Below, piece by piece: positions 35,807 to 45,364 of a stretch of DNA of 64,000 nt (position 1 is the first letter of the stretch; each line of letters starts with the position of its first letter). Under the pieces are notes generated by a model. The model did not search any database, was not told where the DNA came from, and saw only the letters and a list, made by a program, of their open reading frames with translations. A program made the position numbers and the translations under genes. The DNA comes from Hymenobacter mellowenesis (GTDB lineage Bacteria > Bacteroidota > Bacteroidia > Cytophagales > Hymenobacteraceae): the NCBI RefSeq assembly GCF_030581005.1, contig NZ_JAUQSX010000001.1:744001-808000 (forward strand). The letters run 5' to 3'.

Positions 35807-36595
35807 ATGCCTGATTTCGCATTTGCCCCGCCCGCGCCAGCCGACCCCAACGCCCCCACGCTGGCCGACCGGCTGGCTCTGCGCGAGCGGCCGATGGGCA
35901 CGCCCCTGCTCCGGCAGGAGTGGCGCGACCTGCTGTTTATGCACTGGCCGGTGCCGGCTGAGCTGCTACAGCCCCACCTGCCGCCGCGCCTGCGCATCGA
36001 CACGCACGACGGCATGGCCTGGCTGGCCGTGGTGCCGTTTCAGATGGCCAAGGTGCGGACGCGGGTGAGCCCGCCGGTGCGCGGCACCGATGAGTTTCTG
36101 GAACTGAATGTACGCACCTACGTGCACCTCGACGGCGTGCCCGGCGTATGGTTTTTCTCGCTCGATGCCACCAGTCCGCTGGCGGTGTGGGTGGCGCGCA
36201 CCTTTTTCCACTTGCCCTACCTGCGGGCCACTATGCACATGGAAAGCCCGGGCGCGCAGCTGCGGCAGTTCACAGCCCGGCGCACGCACGGCGGGGCGCC
36301 GGCCGCGCAGTTCCGCGCCACCTGGAAAATCGGCGCGCCCCTGCCGCCCGCCGAGCCCGGCTCGCTGGCGTTTTTTCTCACCGAGCGCTACGCCCTCTAT
36401 GCCAGCAACAAGGCTCAAACCAAGCTCTACCGGGGCCGGGTGGCCCACCAGCCCTGGCCGCTGAGTTCGGCGCAGGTGCTGCACTACGAATCAACCCTAA
36501 TAGAAAGCCACGGCCTGCCCACGCCGGCCGGCGCGCCGCTGCTGCACGCGGGCGGCCCGGTGAGCGTGGAGCTGTGGCCCATGCAGCGGGTATAG
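35807..36595 (+). CDS. DUF2071 (YqjF-like) family protein
   Basis: 262 residues. The pattern WRDLLFMHWPVPAELLQPHL, then LAVVPFQMAKVRTRVSPPV, ELNVRTYVHLDGVPGVWFFS and LDATSPLAVWVARTFFHLPY is that of DUF2071/YqjF proteins, whose biochemical function is unknown (an acetoacetate-decarboxylase-like fold is suggested). Start ATG 35807 rather than the in-frame TTG at 35795. It ends 7 bp from the convergent gene at 36603. Confidence 0.85.
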   Translation: MPDFAFAPPAPADPNAPTLADRLALRERPMGTPLLRQEWRDLLFMHWPVPAELLQPHLPPRLRIDTHDGMAWLAVVPFQMAKVRTRVSPPVRGTDEFLELNVRTYVHLDGVPGVWFFSLDATSPLAVWVARTFFHLPYLRATMHMESPGAQLRQFTARRTHGGAPAAQFRATWKIGAPLPPAEPGSLAFFLTERYALYASNKAQTKLYRGRVAHQPWPLSSAQVLHYESTLIESHGLPTPAGAPLLHAGGPVSVELWPMQRV

Positions 36596-36602
36596 CCAGG
36601 GT

Positions 36603-37112
36603 TTATTCGCGCAGCCAGCGCGTCATGCGAGGAAATTCTTCGTTGGTGGTCAGGCCCATCCAGACCAGCAGGGGCAGGCCGGAGTAGATGCCATGGCGGA
36701 AGTTATCTAGAATCCACTGGCTGCTGCCGCGGTAGCCAGCGGGGTGAAACACGATTTCGGGCGGCACTCCAATGGCCTGTGCGGCCGCGTACGACCACAG
36801 CATGGCCACAATTTCGTCGCCATCGGTGCCGTGCTGCTCGGGCTTGCCGGCCATCACGTTGCCTGCCAGCTGGGCGCGCTCGGCGGTGGGCGTCACGGCC
36901 AGGTGGCCGGCCTCGTGCAGGATGTCGCCGGGATAGAGCAGCTTGGCGGGGTCAATCAGCAGGCCGCCCCCTTCGATGAGAATGCCCGGCAGGAAGGTGT
37001 CGGCAGTCAACTCCGTTTCTTGGGTTGGGATGCCGATTTCGGCCAGGAAATGCCGCATGGCGGGCAGGTAGGCCAAGGCGTCAGCGGTGGCAGGCAGTGA
37101 TGTGGTGGACAT
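36603..37112 (-). CDS. Hypothetical protein with HEAGH zinc-like motif
   Basis: 169 residues from the ATG at 37112. The only motif is PGDILHEAGHLAV (residues 61-73), an HEXXH zinc-protease-like site; a third ligand is not obvious, though WSYAAAQAIG and FHPAGYRG follow. The C-terminus (YSGLPLLVWMGLTTNEEFPR) is moderately hydrophobic. No signal peptide, so it is probably cytoplasmic. Activity as a peptidase is not shown. It diverges from hrpB; a TAAGTTTG -7 box on the minus strand at 37151-37158 fits. Confidence 0.65.
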   Translation of the reverse strand: MSTTSLPATADALAYLPAMRHFLAEIGIPTQETELTADTFLPGILIEGGGLLIDPAKLLYPGDILHEAGHLAVTPTAERAQLAGNVMAGKPEQHGTDGDEIVAMLWSYAAAQAIGVPPEIVFHPAGYRGSSQWILDNFRHGIYSGLPLLVWMGLTTNEEFPRMTRWLRE

Positions 37113-37199
37113 AAAGAGCGTGACGAACTGAAAATCATACGGTGACACGCCAAACTTAGCGCCGTTTTGCCGAATGCCTGGCCGCCCCGCATCAGGCCG

Positions 37200-37207
37200 T
37201 AATTTTG
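37200..37207 (+). promoter_or_regulatory. -7 element of hrpB
   Basis: TAATTTTG ends 5 bp before the ATG at 37213; with the usual spacing the transcript would begin at or beside the start codon. Confidence 0.55.
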
Positions 37208-37212
37208 GCCCG

Positions 37213-39921
37213 ATGCCCAACGCCTTCACCCTACCGCCGCTTCCCGACCTGCCCATCATCGCGGCGCTGCCCGAGCTGCGGGCCGCCCTGGCCGCCCACG
37301 CCCGCGTAGTGCTAGAAGCGCCGCCCGGCGCCGGCAAAACTACCGTGGTGCCGCTGGAGCTCTTGGCCGCCGATTGGCGCGCGCCCGAGGATAAAATTTT
37401 GGTATTGGAGCCACGCCAGCTGGCTGTGCGCGGAGCCGCCGCCCGCCTGGCCCAACTGCTGGGCGAGCCCGTAGGCCGCACCATCGGTTACCGCGTGCGG
37501 CTCGACAGCAAGGTGAGCAAGGAAACCCGCGTGGAAGTCATCACCGAGGGCATTCTCACGCGCATGATTCAGGACGACCCAGCGCTAGAAGGCGTGGCGG
37601 CGCTTGTGTTTGACGAATTCCACGAGCGGAGTCTGAACGCGGATTTGGGCCTGGCCCTAGCGCTAGATGCGCAGGCGGTGCTGCGGCCCGAGCTGCGCAT
37701 TCTCATAATGAGCGCCACGCTGGAAGCCCAGCGTCTGGGGCAATGGCTGCCGGCGCCGGTGGTATCGTCGGCAGGTTTTTTGTTTCCGATTGACACGCAT
37801 TACCTCGACCCGCGCCGCGCGTCGAGCCTGCCCAGCAAGCCCAATGAGCGGCTAGCCGAGCTGGTGCCAGCCCAGGTGCGCGCTGCGCTAAACACGCATG
37901 CTGAGGGCGATATCCTGGTTTTTCTGCCCGGCGTGGGCGATTTGCAGCGCAGCGCCCGCAAGCTCGAATCATTGCCAGATAACATCGACCTGCACCTGCT
38001 GCACGGCGAGCTGCCGCTCGAAACCCAAGACGCCGCGTTGCGCCCCTCGAAGGCGGGCCGCCGCAAGGTCATTCTGGCCACCAGCATTGCCGAAACCAGC
38101 CTCACCATTGAGGGCGTGCGGGTGGTGATTGACGGCGGCTTTGCGCGGGTGCCGCGCTTCGTGCCGCGCACCGGCTTCACCACCCTCGAAACCGTGCCCG
38201 TGGCCCGCGCCGCCGCCGACCAGCGCCGGGGCCGCGCCGGCCGCCTCGCGCCCGGCACCTGCTACCGCCTCTGGACCGAAGCCGAGCACCACAACCTGCC
38301 CGCCCACCGCCCCCCCGAAATCCAAACCGCCGACCTCAGCAGCCTGGCCTTGGAGCTGGCCCTCTGGGGTGCCGCCGAGCCCACCAGCCTGCGCTGGCTG
38401 GATGTGCCGCCCGCCGCTGCTTATGGGCAGGCGCGGGAATTATTGATTCGATTGGGCGCGGTGGTAGGGCATGAGGGTAAGGGGGTAAGAGGGCAAGGGT
38501 TGATACCATCTGATTCTCCCATCGCAACTCCTGCCCTCCTACCCCCATACCCTCCTGCCCTAAAACCTACGCCCCACGGCCGTCAGCTGGCGGCGCTGGG
38601 TTTGCCGCCGCGCCTGGGGCACCTAGTGGTGCGCGGGCAGGAGCTCGGCCACAGTGCGGCGGCGGCTTCGTTGGCGGCACTGCTGGCCGAGCGGGACTTA
38701 CTGCGCTGGGCTGCCCCCACCGACACCCGCCCCGCTCCGCCCGACCTGCGCTTGCGCCTCGAAGCGCTGGCCAGCGGCCGGCCGCCGCTGCCGGGCCTGG
38801 CCCTGCACCACGCCACCTTGCAGCGCGTGCGCGACGTGGCCCGCAACCTCACCGGCCGCCTGGGCAAATCCGCCAACCCACCAACCCACCAAGCCGCTCA
38901 ACCACCCGTGGGCCTGCTCACCGCCTTGGCCTATCCCGACCGGCTGGCCCAACGCGAAACCCACGACCGCCTGCGCCTCGTGACGGGCCAGCGCGTAGGT
39001 TTGAACACGACCGATGTAGACCCGCAAGCCACTTTTTTCGCCGTGGCGCACTTGGCGGGCACGGCCTCGGCGCCGCGCGCCACGCTGGCCGCGCCGCTGG
39101 GGCAGGATGAGCTGGAGCTGGCCTTCGCCGACCAGATTACGACCACCGATGAAGTGCGCTACGACGCCGCCACCCAGCGCGTGACCGGCCGCCGCGTGCG
39201 CCGCCTGGGGGCGTTGCTGCTCGATGAAAAAGTCATCGGCCAGCCCGATGCGGCGCTAGTGGCGCGGGCCCTGCTCAATTATTTGCAGGAAGCCGGCGTG
39301 AGCAAGCTGAACTGGACGCCCGCCGCCCGCCAGCTGCAGCAGCGGCTGGAGTTTCTGCGGCAGCACTTCCCGGCTCTTGGAACCAACCTAACAACTGACA
39401 ACGAACAACTGACAACTACAACGTGGCCGGCTTTTGACGATGCCACGCTGACGCAGGAACTGGCCGACTGGCTGGGCCCACACCTCACCGGCCTCAAAAC
39501 CCTCGACCAAGTGCAGCGCCTCGACCTCTACGAGCTGCTGCTGGCCCGCCTGCCCGGCGGCTGGGCCCAGCGCCAGGAGCTCGACCGCCTCGCCCCTGCC
39601 GCGCTCGAAGTGCCCAGCGGCTCGCACATCACCCTCGATTATAGCGACCCCGCCGCGCCAGTACTGGCCGTGAAGCTCCAGGAGCTATTTGGCCTGACCG
39701 AAACGCCTACCGTGGCCGCCGGCAGGGTGCCGCTGCTGCTGCATCTGCTGTCACCCGGCGGGCGGCCAGCGCAAGTGACGCGCGACCTGCGGAGCTTTTG
39801 GGAGAAAGGCTATTTTGAGGTGCGCAAGGATTTGAAAGGGCGCTACCCCCGCCATCCTTGGCCGGATAAGCCGATGGAACACATTCCGACCAAGCTCACC
39901 AAGAGGCGACTGGGGCAGTAA
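37213..39921 (+). CDS. hrpB: ATP-dependent RNA helicase HrpB with repeat-derived insertions
   Basis: DEAH-type helicase of 902 residues; HrpB proteins are usually nearer 820-850. Motifs: APPGAGKTT (Walker A), EPRQLAVRGAAARLA, LVFDEFHERSLNADLGLALA, MSATLEA, LATSIAETSLTIEGVRVVID and the QRRGRAGR motif VI. The C-terminal HrpB domain is present to PWPDKPMEHIPTKLTKRRLG. Between LIRLGAV and PTPHGRQLAALGL about 40 residues replace the few normally found; they are coded by a palindromic DNA insert (38466-38561). A second unusual stretch (GTNLTTDNEQLTTTTW) is coded by a TGACAAC-type repeat (39381-39418). Start ATG 37213. Confidence 0.93.
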   Translation: MPNAFTLPPLPDLPIIAALPELRAALAAHARVVLEAPPGAGKTTVVPLELLAADWRAPEDKILVLEPRQLAVRGAAARLAQLLGEPVGRTIGYRVRLDSKVSKETRVEVITEGILTRMIQDDPALEGVAALVFDEFHERSLNADLGLALALDAQAVLRPELRILIMSATLEAQRLGQWLPAPVVSSAGFLFPIDTHYLDPRRASSLPSKPNERLAELVPAQVRAALNTHAEGDILVFLPGVGDLQRSARKLESLPDNIDLHLLHGELPLETQDAALRPSKAGRRKVILATSIAETSLTIEGVRVVIDGGFARVPRFVPRTGFTTLETVPVARAAADQRRGRAGRLAPGTCYRLWTEAEHHNLPAHRPPEIQTADLSSLALELALWGAAEPTSLRWLDVPPAAAYGQARELLIRLGAVVGHEGKGVRGQGLIPSDSPIATPALLPPYPPALKPTPHGRQLAALGLPPRLGHLVVRGQELGHSAAAASLAALLAERDLLRWAAPTDTRPAPPDLRLRLEALASGRPPLPGLALHHATLQRVRDVARNLTGRLGKSANPPTHQAAQPPVGLLTALAYPDRLAQRETHDRLRLVTGQRVGLNTTDVDPQATFFAVAHLAGTASAPRATLAAPLGQDELELAFADQITTTDEVRYDAATQRVTGRRVRRLGALLLDEKVIGQPDAALVARALLNYLQEAGVSKLNWTPAARQLQQRLEFLRQHFPALGTNLTTDNEQLTTTTWPAFDDATLTQELADWLGPHLTGLKTLDQVQRLDLYELLLARLPGGWAQRQELDRLAPAALEVPSGSHITLDYSDPAAPVLAVKLQELFGLTETPTVAAGRVPLLLHLLSPGGRPAQVTRDLRSFWEKGYFEVRKDLKGRYPRHPWPDKPMEHIPTKLTKRRLGQ
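38466..38561. repeat. Palindromic repeat inserted in frame within hrpB
   Basis: Left arm 38466-38498 (AGGGCATGAGGGTAAGGGGG onward) and right arm 38530-38561 are inverted copies with about four differences. Its 96 bp length is a multiple of three, so the frame is kept. Confidence 0.85.
39381..39418. repeat. TGACAAC-type repeat within hrpB
   Basis: The block ACAACTGACAACGAACAACT (39390 region) followed by GACAAC closely matches the right arm of the intergenic repeat at 32979-33010. It is read in frame as GTNLTTDNEQLTTT. Confidence 0.8.
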
Positions 39922-39959
39922 ATGGTGGGGTTGTGGAGCGGTGGAATGGTGAAAAACAG

Positions 39960-40072
39960 AACGTCATGTCGAGCGCAGCCGAGACATCTCGCGTGTGGTA
40001 GTAACTCAATCGTTGAATCGGTTTTGATTACTTCGGCACGCGAGATGTCTCGGCTGCGCTCGACATGACGTT
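39960..40072. repeat. Intergenic inverted repeat, CATGTCGAGC family
   Basis: Perfect 36 bp arms, 39960-39995 and 40037-40072 (core GTCATGTCGAGCGCAGCCGA), with a 41 bp AT-rich loop, between convergent hrpB and the FRG gene. Confidence 0.95.
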
Positions 40073-40099
40073 CTATATTGCTTCAACCAATCCATCCAA

Positions 40100-40939
40100 T
40101 CACCGCATCTCGTTCTCATCCAAGAAGCTACGGCCATCCGTCCGGGGCGAGTAGTGGCGATGCAGCCAGCGGCTGAGGCCGCCGAGGCCCGGCAGCAACA
40201 CCCGCTCGGTGATATTGGCCTGGTCGAGCTTATCGCGCACTTCCCACTTCAGCTCGGCGGGGATGATGATGCGGAAATACAGCTCGGGGCGAGCGGCCAG
40301 CCAATCGTGAAGCACGCTTTCGGCCGTGTTCATCAGCGAAAAAAGCGCGTACTGGTGCACGATGCGCGCGTCGAGGCTGGGCGGTTCCAGAAACAGCACG
40401 TAGGGCTCAGCCTGCAGCTCTTCGAGTTCATCGAGGCTGCTGCTTTCGGGTTGGAGCAGCTCGGAGGTGAAAACGTTGGAGCCTTCGTGGCGCAGGGCCT
40501 GGCGGAGGCGTTCGGGCAGGTGCTCGGCGGCTTTCACGTAGTTCAGGGCCCACACAATGCCGTCTTCGTGGTAGGCGTCGAGGTCGTCGGTGGCGAAGTG
40601 CAGGGCCACGTAGGGCGAGTACGTCCAGTCGAGCAGGCGCGTGGGCAGGCCGTGGTGCTGAGCCAGGGCCAGCCAGTCCCAGGTGCTGGCGCCCACCACG
40701 GGCATGGGCGTGTCGCGGGCGTATTTGCGGAAGTTGCGCAGCAGGTGGTGCTCCAGGTTCTGGTATTCGCCGCCGAGGCGCTGCAGGCTGGTATTGAGCA
40801 AATAATGCCGCGAGCGGCTGCCCCGGTACACAAACGGCGACCGAAACCGCCCGATGCGCCCGTCCCAAGTATCCTGAAACAGCAGCCGCTGCAAGTCTTC
40901 CCAGGAAGCGGCGCGGTGGTCGTTGGTGGAATGCGGCAT
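40100..40939 (-). CDS. FRG-domain protein
   Basis: 279 residues with the FRG domain: SPFVYRGSRSRHYLLNTSL (residues 35-53), LALAQHHGLPTRLLDWTYSP and YVALHFATDDLDAY. The FRG fold is related to ADP-ribosyltransferase-like structures, and such proteins are found near toxins and defence genes, but its activity is not established and no defence genes are near it here. Start ATG 40939. A minus-strand TATCTTCG at 40944-40951 could be a -7 box, giving a nearly leaderless transcript. Confidence 0.85.
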   Translation of the reverse strand: MPHSTNDHRAASWEDLQRLLFQDTWDGRIGRFRSPFVYRGSRSRHYLLNTSLQRLGGEYQNLEHHLLRNFRKYARDTPMPVVGASTWDWLALAQHHGLPTRLLDWTYSPYVALHFATDDLDAYHEDGIVWALNYVKAAEHLPERLRQALRHEGSNVFTSELLQPESSSLDELEELQAEPYVLFLEPPSLDARIVHQYALFSLMNTAESVLHDWLAARPELYFRIIIPAELKWEVRDKLDQANITERVLLPGLGGLSRWLHRHYSPRTDGRSFLDENEMR

Positions 40940-40997
40940 GGGGCGAAGATACGCCGGGCGATAAGCAGAGTGGTGTTAAAAAATGGTTATACAGAGC

Positions 40998-41085
40998 GTA
41001 GGGGCGGGGCTTGCCCCCGCCCGGTCGTCTGCACCGCCTCAACGATTCCGTTCAACGACCGGGCGGGGGCAAGCCCCGCCCCTAC
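40998..41085. repeat. Intergenic inverted repeat, GGGGCGGGGCTTGCCCC family
   Basis: Perfect 30 bp arms, 40998-41027 and 41056-41085, with a 28 bp loop, between the FRG gene and the SDR gene. Confidence 0.95.
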
Positions 41086-41097
41086 CTCATGCGTCAC

Positions 41098-41949
41098 CTA
41101 CTCCCCGGCCGGAAAATCGGCCGCGTCGCCTACTTCGGCATACTGCTCCAGCTCCTTCGCGATACCGGCGAACTTCTCCCGCGCGCCCTTCACGGCCGCT
41201 TTGCCCAGCGGCAGGTGCAACGGCGGGTTCTCCAGCTGCACCACGTCGTACATGGCTTTGGCGGCGCGTACGGGGTCGCCGGGCTGGCGGCCGCTGTAGC
41301 CCTGGATGCCGCGCAGGTTTTCGCCCACCGTGGCTTCGTAATCGGCAATCTTGGTGTTGGCAATAGTGGCCGACTCGCCCGCCCACTTCGTGCGGAAGCC
41401 GCTGGGCTCGATATTAGTCACTTTGATGCCGAGCGGGCCCACCTGCTGGCTCAGGCTCTCGCCAATGGCCTCCAAGGCAAATTTTGAAGCGTTGTAGATG
41501 CCCACGCCGGGAAAGGTTTTCAGTCCGCCGATGCTGGTAATGTTGAGCACGTGGCCGCTCCGCTGCTTGCGCAGCTGCGGCAGCACGGCCCGCAGCACGT
41601 GCAGCGCGCCGAACACGTTCACATCGAACTGGCGCTGCACCTCCTCGGCCGGCACTTCCTCGATGCTGCCCATGGAGCCGTATCCGGCGTTGTTCACGAT
41701 GACGTCGAGCTGGCTGAACTTGGCAATGGCGTCGGCAATGGCGGTTTTGACGGTGGCTTCGTCGGTCACGTCGCAGACCAGGCCGAGGGTGCGGCCGTCG
41801 GCTTTTTTGGTGAACTCGTCGGCTTGCTCGGGCTTGCGGAAGGTGGCGGCCACCCGGTCGCCTTTTTCGAGCACGTAGTCGGCCAGGGCTTCGCCAAAGC
41901 CGGACGAGGCGCCGGTAATGAACCAGGTTTTGGCAGTTGAATCAGACAT
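41098..41949 (-). CDS. Short-chain dehydrogenase/reductase (SDR)
   Basis: 283 residues, classical SDR. Cofactor motif TGASSGFG, NNAGYGSMGSIE, catalytic ITSIGG... YNASK (S and YXXXK) and the tail with PLGIKVTNIEPSGFRTKWAG. The basic residue in FRKPEQADE after the second strand suggests NADP preference. The length and layout match the common oxidoreductase group with unknown substrate. Start ATG 41949. Confidence 0.92.
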   Translation of the reverse strand: MSDSTAKTWFITGASSGFGEALADYVLEKGDRVAATFRKPEQADEFTKKADGRTLGLVCDVTDEATVKTAIADAIAKFSQLDVIVNNAGYGSMGSIEEVPAEEVQRQFDVNVFGALHVLRAVLPQLRKQRSGHVLNITSIGGLKTFPGVGIYNASKFALEAIGESLSQQVGPLGIKVTNIEPSGFRTKWAGESATIANTKIADYEATVGENLRGIQGYSGRQPGDPVRAAKAMYDVVQLENPPLHLPLGKAAVKGAREKFAGIAKELEQYAEVGDAADFPAGE

Positions 41950-42020
41950 AGAAAGTCGGTTATTAAAATGGTAGGTGCTAAGACGGGTTGGGACTGTGAA
42001 TTGTTTGTGAACCGCAGAAT

Positions 42021-42112
42021 CGTCTGTCACCCTGAGCCCAGCGAAGGACCTTATCACGCCTGAACTGTGCGGCCGTGAGAAGGTCCTTCGCTGCGCTCAG
42101 GATGACAGACGG
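42021..42112. repeat. Intergenic inverted repeat, CCTGAGCGCAGCGAAGGACC family
   Basis: Arms 42021-42057 and 42074-42112, with a few mismatches and a 16 bp loop, between divergent genes. In one frame its right arm reads SFAALRMT and could be mistaken for the N-terminus of the esterase gene. Confidence 0.9.
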
Positions 42113-42206
42113 CACCCCACCACACAGACGACACACCACCACCAAAACGCCCACCGTACCTTCGCCGCCCCAATCCGCTCATCCTTCCCACTCCCACCCA
42201 CTTCCC

Positions 42207-43619
42207 ATGAGAAAGCTTTTCTCGCTGCTATTGGCGCTCCTCGGCTTCGCTGCCCAAGCCCAGGTCACCTTCCGAATCACGGCCGTGCCGGCCAACACGC
42301 CGGCCAACGCCACCCTCTACATCGCGGGCACTTTCAATAGCTGGAACCCTGGCAGCGCCGCCCATGCCCTCACCCGCAACCCCGACGGCAGCTACCAGAT
42401 TACGCTGCCCGCCGCCACTGGTACCATGGAATACAAGTTTACGCGCGGCTCCTGGGCCGCCGTCGAAACCAACGCCTCCAACGGCTCCGTGCCCAACCGC
42501 ACCTATACCTTCGGCAGCAGCGCGGCCACCGTGCTGGCCACGGTGCTGAACTGGGAAGACCTGGCCGGCGGCTCGCCCGGCACGGGCACCTCCACGGCCG
42601 CGGCCAACGTGAGCGTGATTTCGACCACGTTTGCCATGCCGCAGCTGGGCCGCACCCGGCGCGTGTGGCTGTATTTGCCGCCCGGCTACGCCAGCAGCGG
42701 CCGCCGCTACCCGGTGCTCTACTTGCAGGATGGCCAGAACGTGTTCGATGCCGCCACTGCTTTTGCCGGCGAGTGGGGCGTGGACGAGGCCCTGAACCAA
42801 CTGGCGGCCAGCGGTCAAGACCCCACCGGCTGCATCGTGGTGGCCGTCGACAACGGCCCCAACCGCCTCGACGAATACTCGCCCTGGAACAACCCGGCCT
42901 ACGGCGGCGGCCAAGGCGACTTGTACCTCGATTTTCTGGTGCAAACCCTCAAGCCCTACATCGACACCAATTACCGCACCCTGCCGGGCCGCGAGAACAC
43001 CGGCATCGGCGGCTCCAGTATGGGCGGGCTCATTTCCACCTACGCGGCTTTGCGCCACCCATCGGTGTTTAGCAAAGTGGCGTCCTTTTCGCCCGCTTAC
43101 TGGTTTGCGTATCAGCAGCTGGCCACTTACGCCCACCAGCACCCGGCCAACCCCAACACCCGCTTTTACTTCGTGAGCGGCACCACCGAAAGCACCACCA
43201 TGGTGCCCCAGATGCAGGCCCTGCGCGACTCGCTGCAGCGCGGCGGTGTGCCCACCGCCAACCTCAACTTCAATACCCGCGCCGACGGCCAGCACGCCGA
43301 ATGGTTCTGGCGGCGCGAGTTCCCGGCCGCCTACTCCTGGCTCTACGCGCCCACCACGACCACCGCGGCGCGCCCGGTCCAGACGCTGAGCGTCAACCTC
43401 TATCCCAACCCGACGGCCCGCGAGTTGCGCGTGTCGCTACCCACTAATCTCATCGAGGAAGCCCAGCTCGAAATAACCGATGCGCGGGGCCGGGCCGTGT
43501 TGCGCACCCGCGTGCGCAACGGCCAGCACGTGGACGTGAGTCGGCTGGCGGCGGGCCTGTACCTCTCGCGCCTCACGGCCGGCGGCGCGGTGGGCACCGG
43601 CAAATTCACCAAAGAATAA
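42207..43619 (+). CDS. T9SS-exported esterase with N-terminal starch-binding-like domain
   Basis: 470 residues. Signal peptide (MRKLFSLLLALLGFAAQA), a CBM20-like domain (TLYIAGTFNSWNPGSAAHAL, about 20-130), a putative alpha/beta-hydrolase esterase domain of the Fes/EstD type (YLPPGYASSGRRYPVLYLQD, GQNVFDAATAFAGEWGVDEA, nucleophile GIGGSSMGGLIS), and a C-terminal T9SS type A sorting domain (VNLYPNPTARELRVSLP). It probably acts at the surface on glycan or ester-linked polymer. Start ATG 42207; the upstream frame runs through the repeat. A TACCTTCG box at 42157-42164 may be the promoter. Confidence 0.88.
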   Translation: MRKLFSLLLALLGFAAQAQVTFRITAVPANTPANATLYIAGTFNSWNPGSAAHALTRNPDGSYQITLPAATGTMEYKFTRGSWAAVETNASNGSVPNRTYTFGSSAATVLATVLNWEDLAGGSPGTGTSTAAANVSVISTTFAMPQLGRTRRVWLYLPPGYASSGRRYPVLYLQDGQNVFDAATAFAGEWGVDEALNQLAASGQDPTGCIVVAVDNGPNRLDEYSPWNNPAYGGGQGDLYLDFLVQTLKPYIDTNYRTLPGRENTGIGGSSMGGLISTYAALRHPSVFSKVASFSPAYWFAYQQLATYAHQHPANPNTRFYFVSGTTESTTMVPQMQALRDSLQRGGVPTANLNFNTRADGQHAEWFWRREFPAAYSWLYAPTTTTAARPVQTLSVNLYPNPTARELRVSLPTNLIEEAQLEITDARGRAVLRTRVRNGQHVDVSRLAAGLYLSRLTAGGAVGTGKFTKE

Positions 43620-43626
43620 CGACTAA

Positions 43627-45186
<1,560 letters not shown>

Positions 45187-45364
45187 CTTTCGGCGGGCTG
45201 CGTAGTTTGCCGCGGGCAGCGCTGGGCGAGAGCCGGCGCTGCCCGCTTTTTTACGTACTCGCCGCGTGAGTCCTTTTCGGGCCGCTACTTGTATCTTGCA
45301 CGCCGGTTGAGCGCCCGGCCAGGACGCGGCGGGCTGGTATAATTTCTATTCCTACGTTCTGTCT

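Noticed and set aside
40100-41949. Defence island around the FRG gene
   Set aside because: Neighbours are hrpB, an SDR and an esterase; no nuclease, methylase, transposase or other defence gene seen.
42075-42206. N-terminal extension of the esterase (SFAALRMT)
   Set aside because: It is coded by the intergenic repeat; a proper signal peptide begins at 42207.
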